This document shows, piece after piece, positions 50,304-59,200 of a stretch of DNA of 64,000 nt. Under the pieces are notes generated by a model that searched no databases, was not told the DNA's origin, and saw only the letters and a list, made by a program, of their open reading frames with translations. A program made the position numbers and the translations under genes. Each line of letters starts with the position of its first letter. Position 1 is the first letter of the stretch. Origin of the DNA: Ruthenibacterium lactatiformans (lineage in GTDB: Bacteria > Bacillota > Clostridia > Oscillospirales > Ruminococcaceae); assembly GCF_000949455.1 (NCBI RefSeq), contig NZ_JXXK01000004.1:1-64000 (forward strand). Reading direction: 5' to 3'.

Positions 50304-51149
50304 TCAGTAAGCCAGCACGATGCCGCCATCGTAAGCGTATACCGTGGACAGGCCGCTGGTGGGCACCAGGATCACCTCGCGCAGTGCCGCACATTTTTCC
50401 AGAAATTCCTTTTTCAGCATCATGGCGCGCTCGGGGCAGTTGCAGTAGCTCAGCACCATCGTCAGGCTGGAGGCTGCGGCCTCCCGCGTGCCTTCGGCAA
50501 TGAGCTCCACCAAGCGGCGCATGGCGTTCTGGGTGCCGCGCACCTTTTCGATGGCCACGATGCTGCCGTGGCCGTCGTCGCCCATAATGGGCCGCAAAGA
50601 CAGCATGCCGCCCAAAAGGCCCGCCACCTTGGAGATGCGGCCGTTTTTCACAAGGTTGGAAAGGTCCTCCAGCACGAAGCGCGTTTTCATCCGCGCAATG
50701 AACGCCGTCATCTCGGCGACGATGTCCTCGAAGGAATGCCCGCCGTCGATGCGGTCGCGCAGCATCAGGGCGATGAGCGTTTCGCCCGCGGACGCGCTCT
50801 CGGAGTCAAAAATATGAATCTTCTTTTCCGGGCTGCGCTCCAGCACCATCTCCCGGCCAACGCAGGCGGCGTTGTAGCTGCCGGACAGCTTGCCGGAGAG
50901 CGTCACCACAAAGCTCTCCTCGCTTTTTTCCATCAGCGCGGCGTATTCATCCGGCGAGGGGCAGGCTGTGGAGGGAGCGTTTTTATACGCCTTCATGTCC
51001 GCGATGAGCTTTTTTGTGTCGATGCGCTCGTCGTCCACATAGTGGATGCTCCCCACGTCGATCTTCAGGCTTGCGACAGACACGCGCAGCAGGTTGCGCA
51101 GCGCGGGGGTAAGGTCGCAGCAGCTGTCTACAATGATCTGGATATCCAT
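50304..51149 (-). CDS. DegV family fatty-acid-binding protein
   Basis: 281 residues. The family binds fatty acids and acts with FakA-type kinases (FakB role) to feed phospholipid synthesis. Family marks: IIVDSCCDLTPALRN at the N-terminus, PSTACPSPDEYAALM, TLSGKLSGSYNAA with the ligand-contacting Ser, and FVLEDLSNLVKNGRISK. No FakA-like kinase is in the window. It diverges from fhs across a short promoter region. Confidence 0.9.
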   Translation of the reverse strand: MDIQIIVDSCCDLTPALRNLLRVSVASLKIDVGSIHYVDDERIDTKKLIADMKAYKNAPSTACPSPDEYAALMEKSEESFVVTLSGKLSGSYNAACVGREMVLERSPEKKIHIFDSESASAGETLIALMLRDRIDGGHSFEDIVAEMTAFIARMKTRFVLEDLSNLVKNGRISKVAGLLGGMLSLRPIMGDDGHGSIVAIEKVRGTQNAMRRLVELIAEGTREAAASSLTMVLSYCNCPERAMMLKKEFLEKCAALREVILVPTSGLSTVYAYDGGIVLAY

Positions 51150-51182
51150 TCCTGTTCTCCCTCTACTCTCACAATATATACC

Positions 51183-51211
51183 ATTCTAACTTTTACGGGG
51201 CAAAAAGTCAA
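51183..51211 (-). promoter_or_regulatory. promoter for the DegV gene
   Basis: TTGACT (51211-51206), 17 bp, TAGAAT (51188-51183) on the minus strand, 34 bp before the start. Confidence 0.8.
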
Positions 51212-51228
51212 TTGAAAGGCCTCTTCCC

Positions 51229-51257
51229 TTGTAATCATATCAGAAATTTGTTAAAAT
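51229..51257 (+). promoter_or_regulatory. promoter for fhs
   Basis: TTGTAA (51229-51234), 17 bp, TAAAAT (51252-51257). It lies back to back with the DegV promoter, 18 bp apart. No tetrahydrofolate riboswitch is apparent in the 66-nt leader. Confidence 0.6.
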
Positions 51258-51323
51258 TTTATGCGAACGGCGTGTATATTTTACGCACGCCGCAAAAACG
51301 GGAGTGAAAAAGGGAGCGTTTGC

Positions 51324-52991
51324 ATGAAAACCGATATCCAGATCGCGCAGGAAGCCGTTTTGGAACCCATTTCCGACGTGGCCGCGTCGCTGGGGCTGAA
51401 CGGCGAGAGCCTGATCCCCTACGGAAAGTACAAAGCCAAGGTGGACCACCGCCTTGTGAAAAAGCTGGCCGAAAAAAAGGACGCCAAAGTCATTCTTGTA
51501 ACGGCCATCAGCCCCACGCCCGCGGGCGAGGGCAAAACCACCACCAGCGTGGGCCTGGCGGACGCGCTGCACCGAATGGGCAAAAACGTCGTCCTCGCGC
51601 TGCGGGAGCCCAGCCTCGGCCCCGTGTTCGGCGTAAAGGGCGGCGCCGCGGGCGGCGGGTATGCACAGGTGGTGCCCATGGAGGACATCAACCTGCACTT
51701 CACAGGCGATCTTCACGCCATCGGCGCGGCCAACAATCTGCTGGCCGCCATGGTGGACAACCATATTTATCAGGGCAACGCGCTGAACATCGATCCGCGG
51801 CGCATCACCTGGAAGCGCTGCGTGGACATGAACGACCGCCAGCTCCGCTTCATCACCGACGGCCTGGGCGGCAAGGCCAACGGCACGCCGCGTGAGGACG
51901 GCTTCGACATCACCGTTGCAAGCGAGGTGATGGCCATTTTCTGCCTTGCCACCGATCTGGCCGACCTGAAGGCCCGCCTGGGCCGCATCGTAGTGGGCTA
52001 CACGTATGCGGGCGCGCCCGTCACGGCGGAGCAGATCGGCGCGGCGGGCGCCATGGCCGCGCTGCTGAAGGACGCTTTTGACCCGAACCTGGTGCAGACG
52101 CTGGAGCACACGCCCGCGCTGGTGCACGGCGGGCCGTTCGCCAACATCGCCCACGGCTGCAACAGCGTCATCGCCACAAAGCTGGGCATGAAGCTGGCAG
52201 ATTATGTCGTCACCGAGGCGGGCTTCGGCGCGGACCTGGGCGCGGAAAAATTCCTCGACATCAAGTGCCGCCTGTCCGGCATCGAACCCTCCGCCGTTGT
52301 GGTCGTTGCCACGGTGCGCGCGCTCAAGCACCACGGCGGCTGCCCCAAGGCGGAGCTGGGCGTGCCCAGCCTTGAATATCTGGAGGCCGGCAGCGCGAAC
52401 CTGGCCCGCCATGTGGAAAATATGCAGAGCAAATTCGGCCTGCCGGTGTGCGTGGCCATCAACGCCTTCCCCACCGACAGCCCCGAGGAGCACCAGTACC
52501 TGCGGGACCTGTGCGCCCGGCTGGGCGTGCCCTGCGCGCTGAGCGAGGTGTTTGCAAAAGGCGGAGCGGGCGGCCTGGAGCTGGCCGAGGATGTGCTGGG
52601 CATTTTGGAAAAACGCCCGGTGCGCTTCACCTATCCGGACGACGCGCCCGTGGCGGACAAGGTCCGCGCGGTATGCAAAAACATATACGGCGCGGCGGAC
52701 GTGGCGTTTTCCGCCGCCGCAAAAAAGCAGCTTGCGGAGCTGGACACGGGCGGCTTTGGCCGCCTGCCCGTGTGCATCGCCAAGACGCAGTACAGCTTCT
52801 CGGACGACGCCTCGCTGCTGGCCGCGCCCTCCGGCTTCACAATGACCGTGCGGGAGCTGCGCCTCTCTGCGGGCGCGGGCTTCGTCGTTGTGGTGATGGG
52901 CAATATCATGACGATGCCCGGCCTTCCCAAAAAGCCCGCGGCCGAGGGCATCGACGTGGACGAAAACGGCGTCATCAGCGGCCTGTTCTGA
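51324..52991 (+). CDS. fhs: formate-tetrahydrofolate ligase
   Basis: 555 residues from ATG 51324 behind AAGGGAG. It makes 10-formyl-tetrahydrofolate from formate with ATP, a key one-carbon step in Clostridia and acetogens. The P-loop is SPTPAGEGKTTTSVGL; REPSLGPVFGVKGGAAGGG is the classic signature. DIKCRLSGIEPSAVVVVATVRALKHH and the C-terminal MTMPGLPKKPAA are conserved. Full length, transcribed alone; other Wood-Ljungdahl or purine genes are not in the window. Confidence 0.97.
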   Translation: MKTDIQIAQEAVLEPISDVAASLGLNGESLIPYGKYKAKVDHRLVKKLAEKKDAKVILVTAISPTPAGEGKTTTSVGLADALHRMGKNVVLALREPSLGPVFGVKGGAAGGGYAQVVPMEDINLHFTGDLHAIGAANNLLAAMVDNHIYQGNALNIDPRRITWKRCVDMNDRQLRFITDGLGGKANGTPREDGFDITVASEVMAIFCLATDLADLKARLGRIVVGYTYAGAPVTAEQIGAAGAMAALLKDAFDPNLVQTLEHTPALVHGGPFANIAHGCNSVIATKLGMKLADYVVTEAGFGADLGAEKFLDIKCRLSGIEPSAVVVVATVRALKHHGGCPKAELGVPSLEYLEAGSANLARHVENMQSKFGLPVCVAINAFPTDSPEEHQYLRDLCARLGVPCALSEVFAKGGAGGLELAEDVLGILEKRPVRFTYPDDAPVADKVRAVCKNIYGAADVAFSAAAKKQLAELDTGGFGRLPVCIAKTQYSFSDDASLLAAPSGFTMTVRELRLSAGAGFVVVVMGNIMTMPGLPKKPAAEGIDVDENGVISGLF

Positions 52992-53029
52992 GCGCTTTCA
53001 GGCAAACGCCGCACAAAAAAGCATACGCA

Positions 53030-53076
53030 AACAGCGCCGCTCCAAAGGTGTGCCTTTGGAGCGGCGCTGTTTTTTG
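53030..53076 (+). terminator. terminator after fhs
   Basis: A perfect 19-bp stem (53030-53048 with 53053-53071), TGTG loop, then TTTTT. On the minus side only TTT follows, so it may partly serve the convergent ABC operon. Confidence 0.92.
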
Positions 53077-53095
53077 CACTTGTTTTCCGGGCGCT

Positions 53096-53842
53096 TTACA
53101 GCACCTTACCGAGAAAATCCTTCAAACGCGGGTTTTTGGGGCTGCCGAAGAACTCCGCCGGAGCGGCCTCCTCCATGATAACGCCCTCGTCGATGAACAC
53201 CACGCGGTTTGCCACCTCGCGGGCAAAGCCCATCTCGTGGGTGACGACCACCATGGTCATTCCCTCCCGGGCAAGCTGCTGGATAACGTCCAGCACCTCG
53301 TGTACCATCTCCGGGTCCAGCGCGCTGGTGGGCTCGTCGAACAGCATCACGTCCGGCTGCATGGCCAGCGCGCGGGCAATGGCCACACGCTGCTGCTGGC
53401 CGCCGGAGAGCTGGATGGGATACGCGCCGCCGCGGTCGCCCAGACCCACGCGCTCCAGCAAGCTTTGGGCCAGCTTGCGGGCCTCGTCTTTCTTCATTCC
53501 TTTTACCAGCACCGGCCCCGCGCTCACGTTGTCCAGCACCGTCATGTTGGTGAACAGATTGAACTGCTGGAACACCATGCCGATCTTCTGGCGCATCTGG
53601 TCGATCTTTGTCTCCTTGGAGGTAATGTCCACGCCCTCAAACACGATCTGTCCGCCCGTGGGCTCCTCCAACAGGTTCAGGCAGCGCAAAAACGTGGATT
53701 TGCCCGAGCCGGACGGCCCGATGACCGCCACCACGTCGCCCTTGCAGATGTCGATGTTGATACCGCGCAGCACCTCCACATGCTTGAAGTGCTTCTCCAG
53801 GCCCTTGACCTCAATGAGTTTTTCTCCTTTAGCGGGTGACAC
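53096..53842 (-). CDS. polar amino acid ABC transporter ATPase
   Basis: 248 residues from a GTG at 53842 inside the permease end, about 10 bp after AGGAGG. Walker A is GPSGSGKST, the Q-loop VFQQFNLF, the signature LSGGQQQR, Walker B VMLFDEPTSALDP, and H-loop VVVTHEM. It belongs to the GlnQ/ArtP group of amino acid importers. All catalytic elements are intact. It is the third gene of a substrate-binding/permease/ATPase operon. Confidence 0.95.
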   Translation of the reverse strand: MSPAKGEKLIEVKGLEKHFKHVEVLRGINIDICKGDVVAVIGPSGSGKSTFLRCLNLLEEPTGGQIVFEGVDITSKETKIDQMRQKIGMVFQQFNLFTNMTVLDNVSAGPVLVKGMKKDEARKLAQSLLERVGLGDRGGAYPIQLSGGQQQRVAIARALAMQPDVMLFDEPTSALDPEMVHEVLDVIQQLAREGMTMVVVTHEMGFAREVANRVVFIDEGVIMEEAAPAEFFGSPKNPRLKDFLGKVL

Positions 53843-54548
53843 TCTTGCTCATCCTCCTTTCCACAGCCGCGATGATCTTCGACAGCGGGAACACAATGAT
53901 AAAATACATGATGGCCGCGATGACATACGGCTCCAGGAAAATATAGGTCTGCTTGGCGATGGACTGGGCGCGGAACATCAGCTCTACAATGCCCACCATG
54001 CCCAGGATACTGGTCTCCTTGATGATGGTGACGAACTCGTTGCACATGGCGGGCAGGATGTTGCGCACCGCCTGGGGCAGGATCACATGGCGCATAGCCT
54101 TCCAATGGCTCATGCCGATGCAGCGCGCGGCCTCCATCTGGCCGCCGGGCACCGCGCCGATGCCGGAGCGGATGACCTCCGACATATAAGCCGCGGAGTT
54201 GAGGCCGACGGCCACCATGCCCCAGAACATGCGGTTGAGGCTGGAATCCGGCAGCTTGAAAACATTGCCCAGACCGTAGTAGATGATGAACACCTGCACC
54301 AGCATCGGCGTGGCACGGAACACCTCCACATATGCGGTACAAAAAAATTTGGCAACAGCCTTGAGCGCCTTGACTGCCAGATTGTCGCGGGACTGTACGC
54401 TGGCCATACGGCCGGACGCCAGCACGAGCCCCAGCACAAGGCCCATCAGCACGCTCACAAATGCGAACAGCAGCGTATAGCCAAGGCCGTTCCAGTACAT
54501 ATGGCCGTACTTTTCCCATATTTTCAGCATTCGCTCAAATGAAAACAT
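53829..54548 (-). CDS. polar amino acid ABC transporter permease
   Basis: 239 residues from ATG 54548 behind AAGGAGG. Helices in the HisM/GlnP pattern: YTLLFAFVSVLMGLVLGL, EVFRATPMLVQVFIIYYGLG, then the EAA loop EAARCIGMSHWKAMRHVILPQA, which contacts the ATPase. A single permease gene implies a homodimer. It overlaps the ATPase gene by 14 bp. Confidence 0.95.
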   Translation of the reverse strand: MFSFERMLKIWEKYGHMYWNGLGYTLLFAFVSVLMGLVLGLVLASGRMASVQSRDNLAVKALKAVAKFFCTAYVEVFRATPMLVQVFIIYYGLGNVFKLPDSSLNRMFWGMVAVGLNSAAYMSEVIRSGIGAVPGGQMEAARCIGMSHWKAMRHVILPQAVRNILPAMCNEFVTIIKETSILGMVGIVELMFRAQSIAKQTYIFLEPYVIAAIMYFIIVFPLSKIIAAVERRMSKSVTR

Positions 54549-54609
54549 CGTATCCTCCTTCGTGGTAAAACGGCATTCTCCGCCCGCGGGGCGGCAGAAA
54601 CACAAAGAC

Positions 54610-54638
54610 CGCGGCGGAGGGACGCGCCCTCCGCCGCG
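54610..54638 (-). terminator. intercistronic hairpin between binding protein and permease genes
   Basis: A perfect 12-bp stem CGCGGCGGAGGG/CCCTCCGCCGCG with a 5-nt loop. The downstream minus-strand tail (GTCTTTGTGTTT) is only moderately T-rich. It probably reduces or stabilises transcripts so that the binding protein is made in excess. Confidence 0.6.
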
Positions 54639-54666
54639 TATCAAATTCAATGCGATGTCCTGCAGC

Positions 54667-55581
54667 TTACTCGATGCCCATGGAAGCAGCCTTCTCCTGC
54701 GCTTCCTGGAACCACTGCTCCAGCAGGCCCTCGGCCTCATATGCCGCGATGCGCTCGTTCACCCAATCCAGCAGATCGGTGTTGCCCTTCATCACAGCCA
54801 CAGCGTTGCCGCCCTCTTCGGGATCGATCTCCACAGGCACCTTGCCGATGGCCAGGCCCTCGACTGTCTGCATATACTGCTCGGCGCTGATCTCGTCGAT
54901 CATCACAGCCGCGCACTCACCGTTCTTCAGGTTGGCGATGCACTGGGGGAAGTCCGGCAAAAGCAGGGGCTCTGCATCGGGGAACTGCTCCGCCATCAGC
55001 GTCTCCTGCAGGGCGGCTTTCTGAGTGGCCATCACCGCGCCGGCCAGGCTTTCCTTGGTGGCATATTTGTCCAGGTTTTCCTCCAGCACCAGCATGCACT
55101 GGCCGCCGGCATAGTACATATCGCTCATGTCCACGCTCTTTTTGCGGTCTGCGTTGGGCGTAAGGCCCGCGATGGCCATATCGGCGTTGCCCGCCTGGAC
55201 CTCAGCCACAACGGAATCGAACGCGATGTTCTGTATATCCAGTTCAACGCCCAGATCATCTGCCAGCGCCTGCGCCAGGGAAGCGTCCAGGCCCACGACA
55301 TTGTCGTTCTCGTCCAGGAACTCAAACGGCGCATAGCCGGCCTCTGTCGTTACAACGAGCACGCCCTTGGCCTTGATGGCCTCCACGCTGTGCTCCTCCA
55401 CATTGCCGCCCGTCATTGCGATGCCGTCGTCGGCTTCGGAAGCGGACGTGCCGGACGCGGCCGGAGCGCTTACCGCGCCGGACGAAGCCGCGGGAGCGGA
55501 GCTGGAAGAGCCGGAACCGCCGCAGGCGGCGAGGCCCAGCGCCATTACAAGCGCCATGCATACTGCTACAAGCTTTTTCAT
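54667..55581 (-). CDS. polar amino acid ABC transporter substrate-binding lipoprotein
   Basis: 304 residues from ATG 55581 with AGGAG 10 bp upstream. Lipobox LGLAACGG, then a Ser/Ala-rich linker of about 50 residues. The family 3 fold follows: VLVVTTEAGYAPFEFLDENDN, VVGLDASLAQALADDLGVELD, then FDSVVAEVQAGNADMAIAGL with the ligand Arg/Asp region in TPNADRKKSVDMSDMYY. It delivers a polar amino acid to the permease encoded next. The ligand is not predictable. Confidence 0.93.
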   Translation of the reverse strand: MKKLVAVCMALVMALGLAACGGSGSSSSAPAASSGAVSAPAASGTSASEADDGIAMTGGNVEEHSVEAIKAKGVLVVTTEAGYAPFEFLDENDNVVGLDASLAQALADDLGVELDIQNIAFDSVVAEVQAGNADMAIAGLTPNADRKKSVDMSDMYYAGGQCMLVLEENLDKYATKESLAGAVMATQKAALQETLMAEQFPDAEPLLLPDFPQCIANLKNGECAAVMIDEISAEQYMQTVEGLAIGKVPVEIDPEEGGNAVAVMKGNTDLLDWVNERIAAYEAEGLLEQWFQEAQEKAASMGIE

Positions 55582-55671
55582 AAGTACCATTCTCCTCTTT
55601 CAACAAGTGCATATTTACAGGCGGGCGCTTCGCAGCGGCGACCGCTGCGGCCGGCCTGTTGTCTGAGTCTT

Positions 55672-55700
55672 AGTATACATGCATAAATATACAAAGTCAA
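55672..55700 (-). promoter_or_regulatory. promoter of the amino acid transporter, with ArgR-box-like palindrome
   Basis: TTGACT (55700-55695), 17 bp, TATACT (55677-55672) on the minus strand. The spacer reads TTTGTATATTTATGCATG, close to the ArgR box consensus, and a second related half lies upstream (ATGCAAAATATTCA). This suggests arginine-type repression, untested. Confidence 0.75.
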
Positions 55701-55928
55701 GTGAATATTTTGCATATTATTTATTTTTCCATTTTCAATAGAAAGCGCGTTCCTCCCTTGCGTTTTGCAGTCGTTTTGCACAATTGCAAATGCCTTTCCC
55801 GGCGCGGCGGGCGGGAACGCAGCGTCGATTCCAGTGTTTCTCCCGCAAATTTGGGGCTTCGGCACTGGATACCGCACAAAAATATGTTATGATAATGGAT
55901 ACGGATTTCACGAAAGGAAGCGTACCCC

Positions 55929-57044
55929 ATGCATCTCTCTCCCGCCCGCATTTTGAACTTTATCCGCAGGGAGGCCGTTCTCTGCTGCGCGGCGCTGGCC
56001 GCGCTGGCCTCCACTCTTTTTGTGCCGCCCTCCGCGGCGTATATTTCCTATTTCGACTTCCGCGTGCTGTGCCTGCTTTTCTGCCTGATGGCCGTCGTGG
56101 CCGGGCTGCGTGGCTGCGGTCTGTTCGAGGCGCTGGCGCTGCGCCTGCTTCGCGGTAAAAAGACACTGCGTTTTCTGGCGCTCATGCTGGTGCTGCTGCC
56201 TTTTTTCAGTTCCATGCTCGTCACCAATGATGTGGCCCTGCTCACCTTCGTCCCCTTTGCCATCTTGATTCTGAACATGGCCGATGCTTCCGCCTATGCT
56301 CCGTACATCATCGTACTGCAGACCGTCGCGGCCAATCTCGGCAGCATGGCCACGCCTGTTGGCAATCCGCAGAATCTTTTTCTCTACAATCGTTTTGCCC
56401 TGTCCCCCGCCGATTTTTTCCGCACCATGCTGCCCCTTGCGGCGGCCAGCCTTGCGCTGCTGTGCATGGGCGTGCTGTTCGTGCCGCCCCGGGCCGTCAC
56501 CGTCGCCATGGGAGATGTGCACGGATACAACACGCGCCGCCTGCCCGCGCTGAGCGTACTGTTCGTGCTGTGCCTGCTGTGCGTATTCCGTGTGGCACCA
56601 TACCAGCTCCTGACGGCTGTGGTACTGGCCATGCTTATGCTGTTCATGCGGGACCTTTTTCGGGAAGTGGATTACAGCCTGCTGCTCACATTTGTATTTT
56701 TCTTTATTTTCGCGGGCAACATGAGAAAGATCGGCGGGGTGAACGCGCTTCTTTCCGCTCTTATGGACAAGCACGCGCTGCCCACCTGTGTGTTGGTCAG
56801 CCAGGTCGTCAGCAACGTGCCCGCCGCCGTCCTTCTTGCGGGCTTTTCACAGGACTGGCGCGCCCTGCTGACGGGCACGAACCTTGGCGGCCTCGGCACG
56901 CCCATTGCCTCTCTCGCAAGCCTGATCTCCCTCAAGCTTTATGCCCGCTCCGCGCCGGGCGGCACACGGCGCTATCTGCTCATCTTTTCCGCAGTCAATG
57001 TTGCCGCACTGGCGCTTCTGTACGCCCTTGCGGCGGCCGGCTGA
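55929..57044 (+). CDS. ArsB/NhaD/CitM superfamily permease
   Basis: 371 residues with about ten helices, from ATG 55929 behind GAAAGGAAG. Features of the ion transporter superfamily: PFFSSMLVTNDVALLTFVPFAI after helix 3 and NLGSMATPVGNPQNLFLYN, the re-entrant loop of the first half. The second half has SNVPAAVLLAGF and GTNLGGLGTPIASLASLISL, the mirror motif. Substrate may be citrate, sodium or arsenite-like anion. It stands alone. Confidence 0.8.
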   Translation: MHLSPARILNFIRREAVLCCAALAALASTLFVPPSAAYISYFDFRVLCLLFCLMAVVAGLRGCGLFEALALRLLRGKKTLRFLALMLVLLPFFSSMLVTNDVALLTFVPFAILILNMADASAYAPYIIVLQTVAANLGSMATPVGNPQNLFLYNRFALSPADFFRTMLPLAAASLALLCMGVLFVPPRAVTVAMGDVHGYNTRRLPALSVLFVLCLLCVFRVAPYQLLTAVVLAMLMLFMRDLFREVDYSLLLTFVFFFIFAGNMRKIGGVNALLSALMDKHALPTCVLVSQVVSNVPAAVLLAGFSQDWRALLTGTNLGGLGTPIASLASLISLKLYARSAPGGTRRYLLIFSAVNVAALALLYALAAAG

Positions 57045-57127
57045 CCGGCTGCGGCGCTTTTGCCTTTCTGCAGAAGCGAAATACCGCCCCACGCCCCGCC
57101 GTCCGCGAGTGCGGCAGAACATAAAAC

Positions 57128-57160
57128 AGCGGCCGCCCCGCAAGGGGCGGCCGCTGCCTT
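57128..57160. terminator. bidirectional terminator
   Basis: Perfect 12-bp stem AGCGGCCGCCCC/GGGGCGGCCGCT (57128-57139, 57144-57155), GCAA tetraloop, flanks GCCTTTTG rightward and GTTTTATG leftward, between convergent genes. Confidence 0.85.
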
Positions 57161-57184
57161 TTGTGCTGTATTTTGCCGGGACGC

Positions 57185-58177
57185 TTACGCCTGGCTGGCA
57201 GCCACGGCGCAGGCCACGGTGGCGCCCACCATGGGGTTGTTGCCCATGCCGATCAGGCCCATCATCTCCACGTGCGCGGGAACGCTGGAGGAGCCGGCGA
57301 ACTGTGCGTCGCCGTGCATGCGGCCCATGGAGTCCGTCAGGCCGTAGGAAGCGGGACCCGCGGCCACGTTGTCCGGGTGCAGCGTGCGGCCCGTACCGCC
57401 GCCGGAAGCCACGGAGAAGTATTTTTTACCGTTCTCCATCGCCCATTTTTTATAGGTGCCGGCAACCAGGTGCTGGAAACGGGTGGGGTTGGTGGAGTTG
57501 CCCGTGATGGACACCTCAACGCCCTCCTTCTTCATAATGGCAACGCCCTCGAGCACGTCGTTGGCGCCGTAGCACTTCACCGCGGCGCGTTCGCCGTCGG
57601 AAAAAGCCTTCTCGCGCACGACCTTCAGCTCGCCGGTCTTGAAGTCGTAATCCGTCTCCACATAGGTGAAGCCGTTGATGCGGCTGATGATATAGGCGGC
57701 GTCCTTGCCCAGGCCGTTCAGGATAACGCGCAGCGGCTCCTTGCGGGCCTTGTTGGCGGTGCGGGCGATGCCGATGGCGCCCTCGGCGGCGGCAAAGCTC
57801 TCGTGGCCAGCCAGGAAGGCGAAGCACTTGGTCTCGTCGCGCAGAAGCATGGCGCCCAGGTTGCCGTGGCCAAGGCCCACGGCGCGCTGTTCGGCCACCG
57901 AGCCGGGGATGGTGAAGGCCTCCAGGCCCTCGCCGATGGCGGCGGCACAGTCGGCGGCGCTCTTCAGGCCGCGCTTCACGGCGATGGCCGTGCCCAGCGT
58001 GTACGCCCAGACGGCGTTCTCAAAGCAGATGGGCTGCACACCCTTGACGATCGCGTCAACGTCGATGCCCTTGGAGAGGAGCATCTCGCGGCAGGCGTCC
58101 AGAGACTCCAGGCCGTTTGCTTTCAGGCATGCCTCGATTTTCGGCATGCGGCGTTCTTGACTTTCAAATTTAGCCAT
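57185..58177 (-). CDS. GGGtGRT family protein
   Basis: 330 residues, named for the motif seen here as SVASGGGTGRTLHPDNVAAG near residue 255. Other conserved parts are AVGLGHGNLGAMLLRDETKCFAF, GHESFAAAEGAIGIART and GNSTNPTRFQHLVAGTYKKW. No membrane helix or signal peptide. It is the second gene of a two-gene operon after a NifU-like scaffold protein, an arrangement that recurs in anaerobic Firmicutes. The biochemical role is unknown; a link to iron-sulfur or sulfur-containing cofactor chemistry is inferred from the partner. Confidence 0.85.
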   Translation of the reverse strand: MAKFESQERRMPKIEACLKANGLESLDACREMLLSKGIDVDAIVKGVQPICFENAVWAYTLGTAIAVKRGLKSAADCAAAIGEGLEAFTIPGSVAEQRAVGLGHGNLGAMLLRDETKCFAFLAGHESFAAAEGAIGIARTANKARKEPLRVILNGLGKDAAYIISRINGFTYVETDYDFKTGELKVVREKAFSDGERAAVKCYGANDVLEGVAIMKKEGVEVSITGNSTNPTRFQHLVAGTYKKWAMENGKKYFSVASGGGTGRTLHPDNVAAGPASYGLTDSMGRMHGDAQFAGSSSVPAHVEMMGLIGMGNNPMVGATVACAVAASQA

Positions 58178-58195
58178 TGTTCTTCTCCTCCTCTC

Positions 58196-58888
58196 TTACT
58201 CTTCGCGCGGGTCGATATACTTCGGCGCGTCCGCAAAGCGGCCGTAGGTGCCGATGTTCTTCTCGTAAGCGGTCTTCGGGTCCACACCGTGGCGGATGTC
58301 CTCCATCATTTTGCCCAGACGGACGAACTGGTAGCCGATGGCCTCGCCGTTCTCGTCGACGGCGACCTTTGTGATATACCCCTCGGTCAGCTCCAGGTAG
58401 CGCACGCCCTTCGCCTTGGTGGAGAAAATGGTGCCCGTCATGCTGCGCAGGCCCTTGCCCAGGTCCTCCAGGCCGGCGCCGACAGGCAGGCCGTCGTCGG
58501 AAAACGCGGTCTGGCTGCGGCCGTAGACGATCTGCAGGAACAGCTCGCGCATGGCCACGTTGATGGCGTCGCACACAAGGTCTGTGTTCAGCGCCTCCAG
58601 AATGGTCTTGCCGGGCAGGATCTCGCCCGCCATGGCGGCGGAATGGGTCATGCCGGAGCAGCCGATGGTCTCCACCAGCGCTTCCTCGATGACGCCCTTT
58701 TTCACGTTCAGCGTCAGCTTGCAGGTGCCTTGCTGCGGCGCGCACCAGCCAACGCCGTGCGTCAGGCCGCTGATATCAGAGATCTGATATGCCTTTACCC
58801 ACTGGCCCTCCTCCGGGATGGGGGCCGGCCCATGGTTCGGGCCTTTCGTGAGCGGACACATACGTTCTACTTCATGAGAATAAGTCAT
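58196..58888 (-). CDS. NifU-like iron-sulfur scaffold protein (long form)
   Basis: 230 residues. Residues about 45-130 follow the IscU/NifU N-terminal fold: VGWCAPQQGTCKLTL carries candidate Cys ligands, VETIGCSGMTHSAAMAGEILPGKTI carries the second Cys block, and ALNTDLVCDAINVAMREL the third Cys. The C-terminal 90 residues are specific to this subfamily. It probably assembles a cluster for its operon partner. Starts at ATG 58888 behind AAAGGAG, 18 bp upstream of the GGGtGRT gene. Confidence 0.82.
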   Translation of the reverse strand: MTYSHEVERMCPLTKGPNHGPAPIPEEGQWVKAYQISDISGLTHGVGWCAPQQGTCKLTLNVKKGVIEEALVETIGCSGMTHSAAMAGEILPGKTILEALNTDLVCDAINVAMRELFLQIVYGRSQTAFSDDGLPVGAGLEDLGKGLRSMTGTIFSTKAKGVRYLELTEGYITKVAVDENGEAIGYQFVRLGKMMEDIRHGVDPKTAYEKNIGTYGRFADAPKYIDPREE

Positions 58889-58958
58889 AGTGATGCTCCT
58901 TTGTGATGTTCTTTTGTGTTTCTCTTTTGACAGTTATTTCACATTTGCGCTATCCTAT

Positions 58959-58987
58959 ATTATAAAGAAAGCGCTGCTGCATTGCAA
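58959..58987 (-). promoter_or_regulatory. promoter of the NifU-like/GGGtGRT operon
   Basis: TTGCAA (58987-58982), 17 bp, consensus TATAAT (58964-58959) on the minus strand, about 70 bp before the ATG. Confidence 0.7.
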
Positions 58988-59098
58988 GTGCGTGGGGCCG
59001 AAAATCAAAACTTTTTCCCCCATTGTGCGCTTTTGCCTGGTTGCCGCTGTCTTCGCTTCCGTTTTGTATAACATTACAAAAAGTTTTCTATAAATTTG

Positions 59099-59126
59099 TT
59101 GACATTAACGATTCACATGCTATACT
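59099..59126 (+). promoter_or_regulatory. promoter of the 81-residue protein gene
   Basis: Perfect TTGACA (59099-59104), 16 bp, TATACT (59121-59126) with an extended TGC just upstream of the -10. One of the strongest promoters in the window. Confidence 0.85.
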
Positions 59127-59200
59127 GTGGTTGACAGGGGAACGTCGGCCTGTCAAACGGAAGTTGTGGAAAATAGAATTGTGAGAGGAGATATGCGGTC

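Noticed and set aside
51229..51323. Tetrahydrofolate riboswitch before fhs
   Set aside because: No matching core or pseudoknot sequences; the leader is only about 66 nt.
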